Positions 25,119 to 33,012 of a stretch of 47,500 nucleotides of DNA are shown here, one piece after another (positions within the stretch are counted from its first letter, which is position 1; each line of letters begins with the position of its first letter). A model generated the notes under the pieces. That model had not been told where the DNA came from. It was given only the letters and a program-made list of their open reading frames with translations, and did not search any database. The position numbers and the translations under genes are program-made. Source of the DNA: Halobacterium sp. KA-4 (GTDB lineage Archaea; Halobacteriota; Halobacteria; Halobacteriales; Halobacteriaceae); the NCBI RefSeq assembly GCF_021028995.1, contig NZ_JAJJZG010000021.1, positions 1 through 47,500 on the forward strand, written 5' to 3'.

Positions 25119-25568
25119 ATGTACGACCGAATTCTCCTGTCGACCGATGGAACTGTTGCGTCTGAAGATGCTGAAACGCATGCACTCGAGCTCGCAGCCG
25201 CTCACAACGCAGTCCTCCATGTGCTCTACGTCGTTGACGAGGATGTCGTAACTGCGTACAGCGGGGACGAGTACGTCGACGAAGCCGAAGGTCCCGAACA
25301 CGGTCTCGAAGAACACGGCGAGGAGACGCTTTCCGAACTCCGACGTCGAGCCGCAGAAACCGATGTCGATGTCGAGACGGCAATGCAACATGGCCGCCCC
25401 GCTGAGACCATCGTGGACCACGCAGACGACTGTGACGCCGATCTCCTCGTGCTCGGTACCAAACGCCGGCCGGACGAATATCGTGCGTTGCTCGGAAGTG
25501 TCACCGACCGCGTCCTTCGGCTGACGACGCGTCCGGCAACCGTCGTGAAAACCGAAGTCAGCGAGTAG
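25119..25568 (+). CDS. Universal stress protein (UspA family)
   Basis: 149 residues with a typical Usp fold. It begins YDRILLSTDGTVASEDAETH and ends with the nucleotide-binding signature DADLLVLGTKRRPDEYRALL followed by GSVTDRVLRLTTRPATVV (G-x2-G-x9-G-[S/T]-type, here G-x8-G-S with an insertion). Haloarchaea carry many Usp genes; within metal islands they are common neighbours of efflux systems. It is monocistronic and convergent with the SHOCT gene downstream (14 nt between stops). Confidence 0.85.
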   Translation: MYDRILLSTDGTVASEDAETHALELAAAHNAVLHVLYVVDEDVVTAYSGDEYVDEAEGPEHGLEEHGEETLSELRRRAAETDVDVETAMQHGRPAETIVDHADDCDADLLVLGTKRRPDEYRALLGSVTDRVLRLTTRPATVVKTEVSE

Positions 25569-25582
25569 GGAACGACCGTCCG

Positions 25583-25978
25583 TTACCGTCCATCATCTGG
25601 TGTGAGACGGGCGCGACGGCGGTCAAACTCCTCGTCGTCGATCTCGCCACGGGCGTACCGCTCTTGGAGGACGGCGAGTGCGCTATCCTCAGCGGGGCCG
25701 TTCGATTGCGACCGCGTTCCCAGCCAGTAGATGAAACCGAGGGGGACGGCGACGAGGAGTGCCATCCACAGGAGCCCGAACAGCATCATCCCCCAGCCCC
25801 AGCTACCCCATTCGGCCATGTGGCCGTCGTTCCACATCCCGTCGTGCCAGCCCCACATCATTGCATCTGGGACAGTCGCGTGTGTTAGCGCCATTCCGGC
25901 GACGACGGCCAGAGCCAGCGCTCCGACGACGATGAGTCCCAGAGAACGAATCCCGCGTGCTTGAATTGGATTTTGCAT
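25583..25978 (-). CDS. SHOCT-domain membrane protein, Met/Trp/His-rich, second copy
   Basis: 131 residues. A first hydrophobic helix (about 13-35) is followed by a striking MMWGWHDGMWNDGHMAEWGS loop (about 40-59), a second helix (about 62-86) and a SHOCT tail (VLQERYARGEIDDEEFDRRR). Same architecture as the protein at 23024-23395, though the sequences are diverged. The gene lies 28 nt downstream of the DoxX gene and is probably co-transcribed. A metal-binding loop on the outer face of the membrane is likely from composition, not proven. Confidence 0.75.
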   Translation of the reverse strand: MQNPIQARGIRSLGLIVVGALALAVVAGMALTHATVPDAMMWGWHDGMWNDGHMAEWGSWGWGMMLFGLLWMALLVAVPLGFIYWLGTRSQSNGPAEDSALAVLQERYARGEIDDEEFDRRRARLTPDDGR

Positions 25979-26006
25979 TGTTGTACTCCCAAAGGTCTCG
26001 GCGTGG

Positions 26007-26567
26007 TTAGCCGAGGATGTATTCGAGGGCGGGGTAGCGCTCGACGAGCGTCTCGCCGCCGACGTCGTAGTTCTCGATGTACTGGTCGAGGCCCAGGATG
26101 CGGCCCGCGGCGAACGCGGCGACCGCGAGGAACACGAGCATGTACGCGAAGTCCCCGTTGATGAACCCGTGGCCCATGTCCCAGTTCCCGAAGTAGAACA
26201 TGAGCATCATGAGCGCGCCGAAGAACGCCGCGAGGCGGACGAACGCGCCGACGAGCAGGCCGAGGCCGATGAACAGCTCGCCCCACGGCACGGCGACGTT
26301 CGCGAACTCGACGAACCACGGCGTGCTACCCATCCACGCGAACATGCCCGCGAGCGGGTTGCCGTTGGTCGCCGCGACGTTCGACAGGTAGCCGCCGGCG
26401 GCGAACTCGCCGGTGATCTTCGTGAACCCGGAGTACGCGAACGCGTACCCCATCATGAGCCGGAGCGCGAGCACGAACCACGCGCTGAGGCTGTGGACTT
26501 TCCCGCCGACGGTCAGGCCGCCGACTCTGCTCTCGAGCTGGTTCATGCCGGAGTCGAGTGTGGACAT
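26007..26567 (-). CDS. DoxX-family membrane protein
   Basis: 186 residues with four membrane helices. The motif LRLMMGYAFAYSGFTKITGE near residue 31, FVEFANVAVPWGELFIGLGL around residue 93 and MLMFYFGNWDMGHGFINGDF are typical of DoxX/DoxD-type quinone-associated proteins. Family members work in sulfur or redox metabolism at the membrane. It is divergent from the HTH gene at 26682, and the 114-nt gap contains TATA-like AT-rich segments for both directions. It shares a transcript with the SHOCT gene downstream. Confidence 0.85.
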   Translation of the reverse strand: MSTLDSGMNQLESRVGGLTVGGKVHSLSAWFVLALRLMMGYAFAYSGFTKITGEFAAGGYLSNVAATNGNPLAGMFAWMGSTPWFVEFANVAVPWGELFIGLGLLVGAFVRLAAFFGALMMLMFYFGNWDMGHGFINGDFAYMLVFLAVAAFAAGRILGLDQYIENYDVGGETLVERYPALEYILG

Positions 26568-26681
26568 AATTATTGCACCTTCAACTATCAGTAGGCGGAG
26601 TAAGACGATATAATAGCGAGCCGGCGTTCTGAGTCAGAAAACCGGGGGACTATATTACCCTCCTGTCGCGAGTACGGACGT

Positions 26682-27032
26682 GTGACTGAGGAGGCCGACC
26701 CGTCGGACATCTTCGCGACGCTCGACGACGAGTACGCCCGCGACATCCTCGTGGCGACGAAGACTGACCGACTGTCTGCGAAGGAACTCAGCGAGGAATG
26801 CGACATGTCACGCCCGACCGTCTCGCGGCGTGTCACCAGCCTCGTCGAGCAGGGCCTCCTCGAGGAGTACACGCACGTCGATCCCGGTGGCCGGCACTAC
26901 AGCGAGTACGAGGCACGCCTCGAACGCGTCGAAGTCCTCCTGCAGGCGGAGGGGTTCGATGTCCAGATCGATGTCCGGCCGGACCCCGCCGACCGGATCA
27001 CGTCCATATTCGAGGAGATGCGGGGAGACTGA
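26682..27032 (+). CDS. Winged-helix transcriptional regulator
   Basis: 116 residues from GTG 26682. The HTH (about 5-75) reads IFATLDDEYARDILVATKTD, then KELSEECDMSRPTVSRRVTS, with a short wing (VDPGGRHYSEYEA). A C-terminal helix follows. TATATTA at 26651-26657 lies ~25-30 nt upstream, consistent with a leaderless mRNA. The next gene (27036) follows after 3 nt and encodes a DUF7521-like membrane protein, a pairing I recall from other haloarchaea. It probably regulates its own operon and possibly DoxX. Confidence 0.8.
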   Translation: MTEEADPSDIFATLDDEYARDILVATKTDRLSAKELSEECDMSRPTVSRRVTSLVEQGLLEEYTHVDPGGRHYSEYEARLERVEVLLQAEGFDVQIDVRPDPADRITSIFEEMRGD

Positions 27033-27035
27033 CTC

Positions 27036-27311
27036 ATGGAACACACGTTATTCGTCATTGGCAAGCTGTTCACGACCGTATTGGCGCTGGTCATCGCCTA
27101 CCAGGCCTATCGCGGATACCAACGGCATCACACACAGTTCCTGCTGTACGTCGCCGCTGGCTTCGCGCTGGTCGGGCTGGGCGGCCTTCTCGAAGGCGTT
27201 CTCTTCGAACTCCTCCAAGTGTCTATCTTCGAAGCGGGATTCGTCGCAGCACTCGTCACCGCCGCCGGGATGCTGTCGATCCTCTACGCTCTGTATGCCC
27301 CGAACCCCTGA
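27036..27311 (+). CDS. Small membrane protein, DUF7521-like
   Basis: 91 residues with three hydrophobic helices (about 5-22, 33-55, 62-86). The pattern LVIAYQAYRGYQRHHTQFLL, then GFALVGLGGLLEGVLFELLQ, fits the DUF7521 membrane proteins that are paired with a winged-helix gene. It starts 3 nt after that gene's stop. The function is unknown; a membrane sensor partner of the regulator is a possibility. Confidence 0.7.
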   Translation: MEHTLFVIGKLFTTVLALVIAYQAYRGYQRHHTQFLLYVAAGFALVGLGGLLEGVLFELLQVSIFEAGFVAALVTAAGMLSILYALYAPNP

Positions 27312-27448
27312 GGATTCGGGACGTTCATTCGAAAAGCGGCCTCTGGGCGTCGTTCCCGATTAGAAGCCACTATTCTTCGGACTCCCCTTATTCTCGCCAG
27401 TGTAGGACCGCAGCGGGAATTATGTCCGTACCGGTCCTACCATATCGT

Positions 27449-27844
27449 ATGATTCGAACACTCGTGGGTGTCCTTGGCGCTCTCTCAGCGCTGTTCCCGG
27501 ACGAAATCGTCGAGCTCTTCGAGAAACTCGCGATTGCGAATCCAAGCGAGGGAACGGTGAGAGGGTGGGTACGTCCAGCAGTCCGGTCGGAGGGCGTTCT
27601 GATAGCTGCGATTTCCCTCTTTAACGGGCGGGCATACACGTGGCTAATGAATCTTACCGGCCTGTTCGGCGCGATCGTCCTCCTGTTTCCCGATCTGTAT
27701 CGGAGATTTGCCACCGCGTTCCTGTACGAGCGTCCGGAGTCGATCGAATGGAACGAGCGATTCAAATCGGCCGTTCGGGCTATCGGCGCACTATACGTCT
27801 TTTTAGCAGCGAAGACGTACAGAGAGCGCCACAACGATACCTGA
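27449..27844 (+). CDS. Membrane protein of unknown function
   Basis: 131 residues from ATG 27449 (another in-frame ATG at 27422). Hydrophobic segments lie at about 1-16, 50-60, 66-84 and 112-124, with several aromatic and basic residues between them (LYRRFATAFLYERPESIEWN). No recognised family. It is convergent with the permease-YHS gene that ends at 27875. The long frame further upstream is shadow coding, because it overlaps two good genes. Confidence 0.55.
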   Translation: MIRTLVGVLGALSALFPDEIVELFEKLAIANPSEGTVRGWVRPAVRSEGVLIAAISLFNGRAYTWLMNLTGLFGAIVLLFPDLYRRFATAFLYERPESIEWNERFKSAVRAIGALYVFLAAKTYRERHNDT

Positions 27845-27874
27845 TCCTACCTGCCATCGACAGCTGGCCAAGGG

Positions 27875-29209
27875 TCAGTTCATCATCGTCGCGTGGTCTT
27901 CACTACTGCGTTCCCCGCCGCCGACTGAATCCTGATTGTGGAGCCAGTAGAGGAACAGGAAGAACACAGTCGCGAGGACGTTCAATACGAGCTTGTAGTT
28001 GAGTTCGATGGATACCTCGGCAGCCTCGGCGGCAGCCCGCGAGGGGATGAGGCCGACGCTCAGGAAGAGGAAGTGAATCACGAACCCGACGATGACTGCA
28101 GCGACGAAGATCATCAGAGACAGAACCGCCGCGAACGTCGTTCCGTAGTACTCGTCGTAGGCTTTCATGATCGGGGGGACGATGAGGTCAGCGAAGATGT
28201 ACGAGAGCACCGATCCGAATGGCAGCCCCCGTGTCCAGAGAACGGTGCCGAACGGGACATTCCCGACCGAACAGACGAAGGTGACGACACCAATAATCGC
28301 CCCCAGCGCAGCCGTCCAGAGGACGTACACCGGCAAGCCGAACGTGGCTCCGGAAAAGACGCTCGTCCAGACTGATTCGGGGATGAACCCGGCAATGAGG
28401 CCGGCGAAGATGAACCCGATAGCGATTTCATCCCACAACATCGCCCATTCTTTCCACTGTTTGTCCGCGAGCGACTTCCACCCCGACCATGAGGTCGCCT
28501 TCTCCGGGATAGAGGTGTTCGCCGCTTCCGGGTCGAAGGAGTCCTTGCAGGACTGTGAACAGAAGTAGTACGTCTGGCCATCGTGTTCGATGGAGTAGTC
28601 CGTCTCCTCGGGATCGACGTCCATCCCACAGACGGGGTCCTGTACGGTGATCCCCTCGTCGTCGGTGACATTCTCGCGTGCTTCGTCGAGAATCTTGTCG
28701 GGAACGACGTAGACGAAGCCGACCGACATCAGGCCGATGAGGAGCAGCCCACCGATGATGTCGGCAAGCAGGAACTCCCAGCCGAGCAGCAGCCAGATGA
28801 CGATCCCGATCTCGATGACGAGATTCGTTGAGGCGAACTGGAACGCTGCTAGCGCCGCCGCCGCGGACGCTCCCTTCTTGTAGAGGTTCTTTGCCGTAGC
28901 GATAGCTGAGTACGAACACGACGAGGAGACGAACCCGAAGAACGTAGCGACGCCGAGCGATCGCGGACCGTGGCCTTCGAGCAGCTCCGAGATCTGCTGG
29001 GTCGATACCCACGCCTCAACGCCGCCGGCGATAGCGAACCCGAGGACGAGCGCCCACCAGGTGATCCACGCCATCGCGGCGGTCGTTGTCGCGGCCTGCC
29101 GCGCGCTCTCCGCGAAGAACGTCCCGAGGGATTGGTTGGTCGTCACGAGGCCGATGGTGACAGTGATTACGGCGATGACCGTGAGGATCGCGTAATCTGA
29201 TCTGTCCAT
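27875..29209 (-). CDS. Permease (DUF318/YraQ-like) with one YHS domain
   Basis: 444 residues. The first membrane block (about 8-170) has SSSCSYSAIATAKNLYKKGA; a YHS domain follows at about 189-226 (C194, C217, C221: DPVCGMD and YFCSQSC); the second block (about 250-430) has SVGNVPFGTVLWTRGLPFGS. It is homologous to the product of 23578-24963 but has a longer N-terminal helix and no second YHS domain at the end. Both probably transport a metal ion or metalloid, with the cytoplasmic YHS as a metal sensor or acceptor. Transport substrate unknown. Confidence 0.8.
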   Translation of the reverse strand: MDRSDYAILTVIAVITVTIGLVTTNQSLGTFFAESARQAATTTAAMAWITWWALVLGFAIAGGVEAWVSTQQISELLEGHGPRSLGVATFFGFVSSSCSYSAIATAKNLYKKGASAAAALAAFQFASTNLVIEIGIVIWLLLGWEFLLADIIGGLLLIGLMSVGFVYVVPDKILDEARENVTDDEGITVQDPVCGMDVDPEETDYSIEHDGQTYYFCSQSCKDSFDPEAANTSIPEKATSWSGWKSLADKQWKEWAMLWDEIAIGFIFAGLIAGFIPESVWTSVFSGATFGLPVYVLWTAALGAIIGVVTFVCSVGNVPFGTVLWTRGLPFGSVLSYIFADLIVPPIMKAYDEYYGTTFAAVLSLMIFVAAVIVGFVIHFLFLSVGLIPSRAAAEAAEVSIELNYKLVLNVLATVFFLFLYWLHNQDSVGGGERSSEDHATMMN

Positions 29210-29560
29210 TATCGAGGTGTTCTATGATACGGGTCCTCTTCCTAATGCGCTTGTGGCTTCTATCGCGGGCTGTCTCGTGTGTTGGTCTTTCGATTCCATG
29301 GTTGTATCCGGGGGAGAGATTTGGAATCTGAGCCGGGCCTTCAGCGAGGTATTACGGAGTTGTAGCTGATGGAGTGGATGCTCACAAGCTTGTCTCCCTC
29401 AGCGAGACGGTGATATGATTGGTGAATTAACGGTCCTGACGCCGGAACCACAGCTGTGGCATGATCTGGATTACGAAATTAGTAAACGGCCATTCGTTTT
29501 GGATATAATTTTTGTGCGGTCTGATACTGGGGTTTCCTAAGCGAAATCGCATTAGAACAT
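29210..29560. other. Stretch without a gene, divergent promoters
   Basis: 351 bases between the divergent permease-YHS gene and the ABC operon. I see no gene. An AT-rich element TGGATATAATTTTTG at 29498-29512 is a likely TATA region for the ABC operon, about 50-80 nt before its start. Confidence 0.45.
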
Positions 29561-30400
29561 GTGTCCGTACATACGAATGTGATGAACGGAGCTTCCAAGG
29601 GTGACGACGCCAGAGGTACCGCGGACAGTTCTGGTGACACCGTCGTTAGTGCGAACAGCGTCGAGAAGACCTACGACTCTATCCTCCCGTTCACCCGATC
29701 CGTCGAAGTACTCGACGGCGCGACCCTCCACGTCGAGCGTGGACAGGTTGTCGGGATAATGGGCGAGAACGGGAGCGGGAAGTCGACGCTCATGGGCATC
29801 CTCGCCGGTGTCCTTGACCATGACGCCGGCGAGGTTGAACGGGCGGGCCCTATCGGCTGGTGTCCGCAGGAGCCGCGGCTGTACGACCGGCTGACCGTCG
29901 ACGAGACCTTCCAACTGTTCGGAACTGCCTACGGGATGAGCGACGACGAGATCGTCGACGCCAGAGCGTGGCTGACCGACGTGCTGGACTTCGAGCGCTT
30001 CCGTGACAGGCAGATCCGCCACCTCAGCGGCGGGAACCGGCAGAAAGTCAACCTCTCGGTCGCGTTGATGCACGAGCCCGACCTCCTCCTCCTCGACGAA
30101 CCGTACACCGGGTTCGACTGGGAGACGTTCCTGGCCTTCTGGGACTTAACTGAAGAGCTTCGCACCCGCGGCGTCGGTGTCGCCATCATCTCTCACATCA
30201 TCAACGAGCGCGACCGGTTCGACGTCGTCTACGAGCTCCACGAAGGCCACCTCCACAGACAGGAGATCGGCGACGACGATGGCCTCAGCTCGGAGCCAAC
30301 AGACGACGACGTCGCCTGCGAGCGGACCGCCTCATTTATCGACGAGGCTGGTGCCGGGAGCGGTCAGCGAGCGACCGCCGGACAGGAGGAAAGCGAATGA
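29561..30400 (+). CDS. ABC transporter ATP-binding protein
   Basis: 279 residues from GTG 29561 (ATG 29582 is also possible). Walker A GENGSGKST (68-76), Q-loop (WCPQEPRLYD), signature LSGGNRQK (155-162), Walker B LLLLDEP (D179, E180), and the H-loop in VAIISHI. A variable acidic tail (about 235-279) is specific to haloarchaea. It overlaps the next gene by ATGA (30397-30400), so the three genes form one operon encoding an ABC-2-type exporter. The substrate is unknown; proximity to copper genes suggests a Nos-like or metal-related role, but this is weak. Confidence 0.85.
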   Translation: MSVHTNVMNGASKGDDARGTADSSGDTVVSANSVEKTYDSILPFTRSVEVLDGATLHVERGQVVGIMGENGSGKSTLMGILAGVLDHDAGEVERAGPIGWCPQEPRLYDRLTVDETFQLFGTAYGMSDDEIVDARAWLTDVLDFERFRDRQIRHLSGGNRQKVNLSVALMHEPDLLLLDEPYTGFDWETFLAFWDLTEELRTRGVGVAIISHIINERDRFDVVYELHEGHLHRQEIGDDDGLSSEPTDDDVACERTASFIDEAGAGSGQRATAGQEESE

Positions 30401-31143
30401 GCACCGTTCACCGGACTCTGGCGGGCATCCAAGCGAGCACGCGTTCGTTCGTCCGGGAGCCGTTCACCGTCGTGTTGCTGGTCGTCCTGCCGGCGCTGTC
30501 GATCCAGATTTACGGGATCGGCATGGGGCAGTTTCCCGACGTAGGGGTCTTCGCGGTGAGCGGGTCGGTCGCGACAGTCGGACGAATCACCGGCGCCGTG
30601 TTCGCCACCGGCGCGCTCGCGGGCGTCCTCGGCCTCTTCCAGATGATTAGCGCCCGGCACGCCGACCGCAGACTCGCTATCTGTGGCTTTCGCGGCGTCG
30701 AACTCGTCACCGCACGGTTCGCGACCGTCGCCGTCGCGAGCGCCGTCGTCAGTGTGGTCGCCACGCTCTCTCTGATTGTCCTCGTTGACGACCCGATTAG
30801 AGCACCGCTCGCCGCGTTCGGAGGGCTCGCGATAGCCGGTGCCATATACGGCCTGCTCGGCATCGTCGTCGGCAGCGTGCTCCCGAGGGAACTCGAGGGC
30901 TCGCTGTTGCTAGTCATCCTGACCGACGTGGACAATGTGTTCGCGAGCGGCCTGTTCGGCATCGAGGATAGCATCACGCAGTTCGCACCGCTCGCGCACC
31001 CGCACGCCATCGTGACGGAGGCCGTCGTCGAGGGCGCGCTAGCGACCGGACACCTCGTCCCGGCTCTCGGCCACCTTTCGCTATTTGCCCTCTTGAGCGT
31101 CGCCGCGTACACGTACCAGCTCGAGTCAGGAGGTGACGCCTGA
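30397..31143 (+). CDS. ABC-2 type permease subunit 1
   Basis: 248 residues with six hydrophobic helices, the pattern of an ABC-2 permease: N-terminal FVREPFTVVLLVVLPALSIQ, a large extracytoplasmic part, then VFATGALAGVLGLFQMISAR and GRxxRLxxxGFRG-like ARHADRRLAICGFRGVELV. Start ATG overlaps the ATPase stop; end TGA overlaps the next ATG (TGATG). It pairs with the following permease gene. Confidence 0.8.
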   Translation: MSTVHRTLAGIQASTRSFVREPFTVVLLVVLPALSIQIYGIGMGQFPDVGVFAVSGSVATVGRITGAVFATGALAGVLGLFQMISARHADRRLAICGFRGVELVTARFATVAVASAVVSVVATLSLIVLVDDPIRAPLAAFGGLAIAGAIYGLLGIVVGSVLPRELEGSLLLVILTDVDNVFASGLFGIEDSITQFAPLAHPHAIVTEAVVEGALATGHLVPALGHLSLFALLSVAAYTYQLESGGDA

Positions 31144-31877
31144 TGAACCGCCGTGTCACGACCGCCGTGCGGATGGGCGTTCGAGAGTTCCGCCGGACGC
31201 CGGTCCTCCTGGCGCTGCTTGTGTTCCTGCCGGCGTACATCATCGGCGCGTTCGTCCTGCTCGTCCCGGATGTCGACGTCCCCGCGACGATTGACGGAAC
31301 GAGGGTCGCTGTCCCCATGACGGACTTCGCGGCGGCGTTCATGACGCCCGTTACTGTCGCCATCCTCTCGGGTATCGTCGGACTGTTCCTCGTCCAGACG
31401 TCGCAAGCGGCCGACGACAGGCTCCGGCTGGCCGGCTATACTGCGACTGACCTCGTCGTCTCACGGGTCGGTACGCTCGGACTCGGGATCGTCGTCGTCA
31501 CGATGGCGTCGGTTGTCGTCGCCGTGTTCGCGTTTACGCCCGAATCGACCGTTCCGTTCGTCGCCGCGACGCTGCTGGTCGGGCTCACGTACGGTATCCT
31601 CGGCGTTGTTGTCGGCATCGTGTTGGGTCGACTGGGCGGGGTGTACGTGATGCTGTTTTCGCCGATGGTCGACGTCCTCCTGTTCCAGAATCCGCTCGCG
31701 ACTGACGCGCCTGAGTGGACGAAACTACTGCCGAGCCACTACGCGACGAACGCGCTCTTCGACGCGGCATTCACGTCGAGCATCGACGTGTGGGATTTCG
31801 GCGGTGCCGTCGCATATACCGTCGGCCTCCTCGTAATCGGCGTGCTGGTCTTCTATCAGGCGACAGACGTCGAGTGA
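31143..31877 (+). CDS. ABC-2 type permease subunit 2
   Basis: 244 residues, six hydrophobic helices. FRRTPVLLALLVFLPAYIIG at the start and SGIVGLFLVQTSQAADDRLR, then LAGYTATDLVVSRVGTLGLG, are homologous to the corresponding parts of the preceding subunit. The two genes are a duplicated pair, presumably forming a heterodimeric channel with the ATPase. No periplasmic-binding-type protein gene is near, which fits export. Confidence 0.8.
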   Translation: MNRRVTTAVRMGVREFRRTPVLLALLVFLPAYIIGAFVLLVPDVDVPATIDGTRVAVPMTDFAAAFMTPVTVAILSGIVGLFLVQTSQAADDRLRLAGYTATDLVVSRVGTLGLGIVVVTMASVVVAVFAFTPESTVPFVAATLLVGLTYGILGVVVGIVLGRLGGVYVMLFSPMVDVLLFQNPLATDAPEWTKLLPSHYATNALFDAAFTSSIDVWDFGGAVAYTVGLLVIGVLVFYQATDVE

Positions 31878-31934
31878 CTTCTCCAACGACCAAAGTCGTG
31901 GTAGAAATTATGAAGCGCGGTGCGTAATCCCGAA

Positions 31935-32534
31935 TCAGTCAGCCCCCTCTCGGAGTTGCTCGTACTTCTCCTCAAACCGAGCCTCACACGATGGACAACA
32001 GAACTGGTACAGCTCTCCATCGATGCGGGTGGCTGTTCCTTCACTGTCAACTGTATTTCCACACTGAGCGCAGGAGAGCGCGAACTCCGTTTCCCCCAAT
32101 TCTGGTGCCCAGTTAGCGCCTGCGAGAAGCGTTACCTCAAAGTCGTCGACTGCTCCGGTGTCGATGGTATCCGCAAGCCAGCTTGCGATGTCTGTATCTG
32201 GAACTCTGGCGTACAGGACTAGGTCCGCTTCGGCAGTGGTAAATACGTGTTCGATGGCGCCTTCGTCGATGAGATCGTCTTTGATCGATGCAGCGCTATG
32301 GCTGGCTGATTCGACATCGAGCGTAATCAGGACCGGAATTCCGCCGCGGAGCTGTGAGCGATCGACGTCAAGCGTGAACCGATTAATAATTCCCATCTCT
32401 TGTAGCCGTTCGACTCGGTCCGACACAGCTGGCGCTGAGAGGTCTACAACATCTGCGATCTCACTGTACGGTCGACGAGCGTCCAACATCAGTAGCTGAA
32501 TAATCTCGAGGTCAGTTTCGTCCAAGTCGCGCAT
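31935..32534 (-). CDS. AsnC/Lrp-type regulator with TRASH domain (copper sensor)
   Basis: 199 residues. The N-terminal HTH (about 1-55: IIQLLMLDARRPYSEIADVV, then SAPAVSDRVERLQEMGIINR) is of AsnC/Lrp type, a ligand-like domain follows, and a TRASH domain (about 152-190) has C155, C158, C179/C180 and C183 (SCAQCGN; FCCPSCEARF). This is the architecture of Halobacterium VNG1179C, shown to act in copper response by controlling a P-type ATPase. It is divergent from the CopZ-CopB genes (131 nt between starts), so it very likely controls them. Confidence 0.9.
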   Translation of the reverse strand: MRDLDETDLEIIQLLMLDARRPYSEIADVVDLSAPAVSDRVERLQEMGIINRFTLDVDRSQLRGGIPVLITLDVESASHSAASIKDDLIDEGAIEHVFTTAEADLVLYARVPDTDIASWLADTIDTGAVDDFEVTLLAGANWAPELGETEFALSCAQCGNTVDSEGTATRIDGELYQFCCPSCEARFEEKYEQLREGAD

Positions 32535-32658
32535 AGTAGCACGCCGTTGGCGAGTAACTAAAGAATCACGACCATCTCTGTTTTGATTCTAAAGTCAAAC
32601 CGAACCTCATACCAGCCTATCGAAGGAGAAATCCGCTAAAGGGAGGAGGGCATACATT

Positions 32659-32668
32659 CATACGTATG
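32659..32668. promoter_or_regulatory. Palindrome at the copZ-like start codon
   Basis: CATACGTATG is a perfect 10-bp palindrome overlapping the ATG (32666) of the chaperone gene. A related CATAC half-site lies at 32651-32655. Candidate operator for the TRASH regulator. Confidence 0.4.
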
Positions 32669-32863
32669 ACGACGACCATCAGCGTTGAGGGGATGACCTG
32701 TGGCCACTGTGAACAGACAGTAGAAGAAACGCTTCAAGAGATACCTGGCGTGACCGACGCGACCGCAGACCGGGAAGCTGAACAGGCGAAGGTGGATGGT
32801 GACGCCGACGCCTCGGTCCTCGTTGAGGCTGTCGAAGACGCCGGTTACACTGCCCACGCCTAA
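32666..32863 (+). CDS. CopZ-like copper chaperone (HMA domain)
   Basis: 65 residues, a single HMA domain with the canonical GMTCGHCEQTV loop (Cys12, Cys15) and the final EAVEDAGYTA helix-strand. Such proteins bind Cu(I) and pass it to P1B-1/3 ATPases or the sensor. It lies 149 nt upstream of the CopB-type pump, on the same strand. Confidence 0.9.
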   Translation: MTTTISVEGMTCGHCEQTVEETLQEIPGVTDATADREAEQAKVDGDADASVLVEAVEDAGYTAHA

Positions 32864-33012
32864 GTAGTGTATCTCTGGGGATAGCACATCACGCTCCTGG
32901 GTGAACGGTCCACCGTTCTCTTCGGAGTTTGCCCACCTTGACCCTGTTGTACGGTTTCAGGGACCGAACTTTCAGGAAGCCGGCGGAACCACCTCAATAG
33001 AGAACATGATCT

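Noticed and set aside
23944-25383. Antisense frame (479 codons) over the YHS permease
   Set aside because: Composition is Arg/His/Val-rich shadow coding; the permease and YHS motifs on the other strand are clear.
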